A DNA stretch of 6,934 nucleotides, taken from NCBI GenBank assembly GCA_950059165.1, contig CATLUC010000086.1:1-6934 (forward strand), read 5' to 3'. Each line of letters opens with the position of its first letter. Position 1 is the first letter of the stretch. Below are positions 6,155 to 6,934 of this stretch, in pieces. Below the pieces are notes generated by a model. The model did no database searches and was not told the DNA's origin. It saw nothing but the letters and a program-made list of their open reading frames with translations. The DNA is from an uncultured Clostridium sp. (GTDB lineage: Bacteria > Bacillota > Clostridia > TANB77 > CAG-508). The position numbers and the translations under genes were made by a program.

Positions 6155-6934
6155 ATGCAAGGAATAGGAATAGGTGTTAGTGATTTTAAAATGCTCAGAA
6201 GAAGAGAAAATTATTTTATTGATAAATCACTATTTATTAAAGATATTATAGATAACCAATCAAATGTTGCACTAATAACAAGACCAAGAAGATTTGGAAA
6301 AACCCTAAACATGAGTATGTTAAAATACTATTTTGACTGTACCTGCAAAGATAGTAAAGAACTATTTGAAGGCTTAAAAATAATGGAACAGGAAGAAAAA
6401 TACACTGAAAAGTTAGGCTACTATCCAATAATATACATTACACTAAACAGTGTAAGAGACACAACATATAAAAATATGATATTAAGCCTAAAAACAGCTA
6501 TTTTAGATATGTATCAAGAACATCGTTATTTATTAGATAGCGAAAAAATATATCCAGAAGAAAAAGAACAAATAAAAGAAATATTATTTGCAAGAGAAGA
6601 TGAAGTAGCATTAAAAAATGCAATTAAAGATTTGTCAAAATACTTAAATAGACATTATGAAAAAACTGTTATTTTATTAGTAGACGAATATGATGTACCA
6701 CTTCAAAATGCATATGTGGAAGGATATTATGAAGAAGCAGTTAAATTTTTCAAAACATTTTATGGAACAACATTTAAAGACAATAAATACCTAGAAAAAA
6801 CCATAGTAACAGGTGTTTCAAGAGTAGCCAAAGAGGGCATTTTTAGTCGGAGCAAATAATTTTGATGTATATACAGTGTTAGAAGATAACGAATTTAGTA
6901 GTGACTTTGGAATTACAAGAGAAGAGATAGAAAA
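6155..6934 (+). CDS. AAA-ATPase-like protein (PF09820 type), +1 shift, 3' end outside window
   Basis: Starts at ATG 6155; the nearest ribosome-binding site, AAGGGA (6136-6141), is 13 nt away, which is long. The N-terminus GIGVSDFKMLRRRENYFIDK and the Walker A variant TRPRRFGKTLNMSML (42-56) are typical of the AAA-ATPase-like/DUF1703 family, as is Walker B, VILLVDEYDVPLQNAY (172-187, with Asp177 and Glu178). The conserved TGVSRVAKEGIFSGANN block spans the frame change: skipping C6848 makes S231-G232-A-N-N and continues FDVYTVLEDNEFSSDFGI to the window edge. The family usually ends in a PD-(D/E)XK nuclease-like domain, which would lie beyond the window. Members are common, often in several copies, in gut Bacteroidetes and Firmicutes; their role is unsettled, with defence or mobile-element links suggested. 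Frame zero stops at TAA 6857-6859. Arg124 is CGT. Confidence 0.9.
6848..6851 (+). other. CGGA recoding site in the AAA-ATPase-like gene
   Basis: Context is ATT TTT AGT C GGA GCA AAT AAT. CGG is codon 232. Skipping C restores the family's IFSG-x-NN motif; frame zero ends at TAA two codons after CGG. Confidence 0.93.

Noticed and set aside
2113..6851. Six ordinary pseudogene frameshifts
   Set aside because: All are the same base, phase and codon, each before glycine, with otherwise intact, conserved reading frames on both sides.
2113..6851. Homopolymer or basecaller indel errors
   Set aside because: None of the sites is in a homopolymer, and the changes keep codon phase and gene orientation. 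Raw reads would still settle it.
1..6934. CRISPR arrays, tRNA or rRNA genes, insertion sequences
   Set aside because: No regularly spaced repeats, cloverleaf-like segments, rRNA signatures or transposase fragments were seen. The tRNA expected to explain the recoding is not in this window.

Overview
The window is very AT-rich. Arginine is mostly AGA, ribosome-binding sites are AGGAGG-like, and two endospore genes are present: dpaA (dipicolinate synthase subunit A) and ylbJ (sporulation membrane protein). Together these point to an endospore-forming, low-GC Firmicute, most likely an uncultured Clostridia of the gut type. Nothing in the sequence fixes the lineage more closely.

Layout. Positions 1-1069 (+) hold two membrane-anchored proteins of unknown function in tandem; the first is cut by the window edge. 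Positions 1240-2485 (+) encode a membrane-anchored TPR protein. Positions 2614-3491 (+) are dpaA, followed 16 nt later by uppP/bacA (3508-4360, +), undecaprenyl-diphosphate phosphatase. A 21-bp perfect hairpin (4364-4409) separates uppP from the convergent minus-strand genes: a 68-residue Cys/Met/Tyr-rich protein (4391-4597) and ylbJ (4731-5790). A 364-nt divergent intergenic region follows, with a large imperfect inverted repeat that could be a structured leader. The window ends inside a plus-strand AAA-ATPase-like gene (6155 onward).

The outstanding feature is decoding. Five genes (TPR protein, dpaA, uppP, ylbJ, AAA-ATPase-like) are each interrupted by a +1 frame change, six in total because dpaA has two. 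All six are the same event: one extra C sits exactly on a codon boundary before a glycine codon, giving in-frame CGG followed by U or A (CGGU x4, CGGA x2). Skipping that C, or reading CGGN as a four-base glycine codon, restores a full-length protein each time. The restored glycine falls in a recognisable family motif in four genes, including the PGTSRSGAT active-site motif of UppP. By my reading no other CGG exists on the sense strand of any gene here, while CGU, CGC, CGA, AGA and AGG are used as ordinary arginine codons. The ylbJ site follows the gene onto the minus strand. This looks like systematic recoding of CGG, by quadruplet decoding as glycine or obligatory +1 shifting at an unassigned codon, rather than six independent mutations or sequencing errors.

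Functionally, dpaA and ylbJ belong to sporulation, and UppP recycles the lipid carrier for cell-wall (and possibly cortex) synthesis. The recoding affects sporulation, housekeeping and accessory genes alike, so it appears to be a general property of translation in this organism rather than a switch on one gene.
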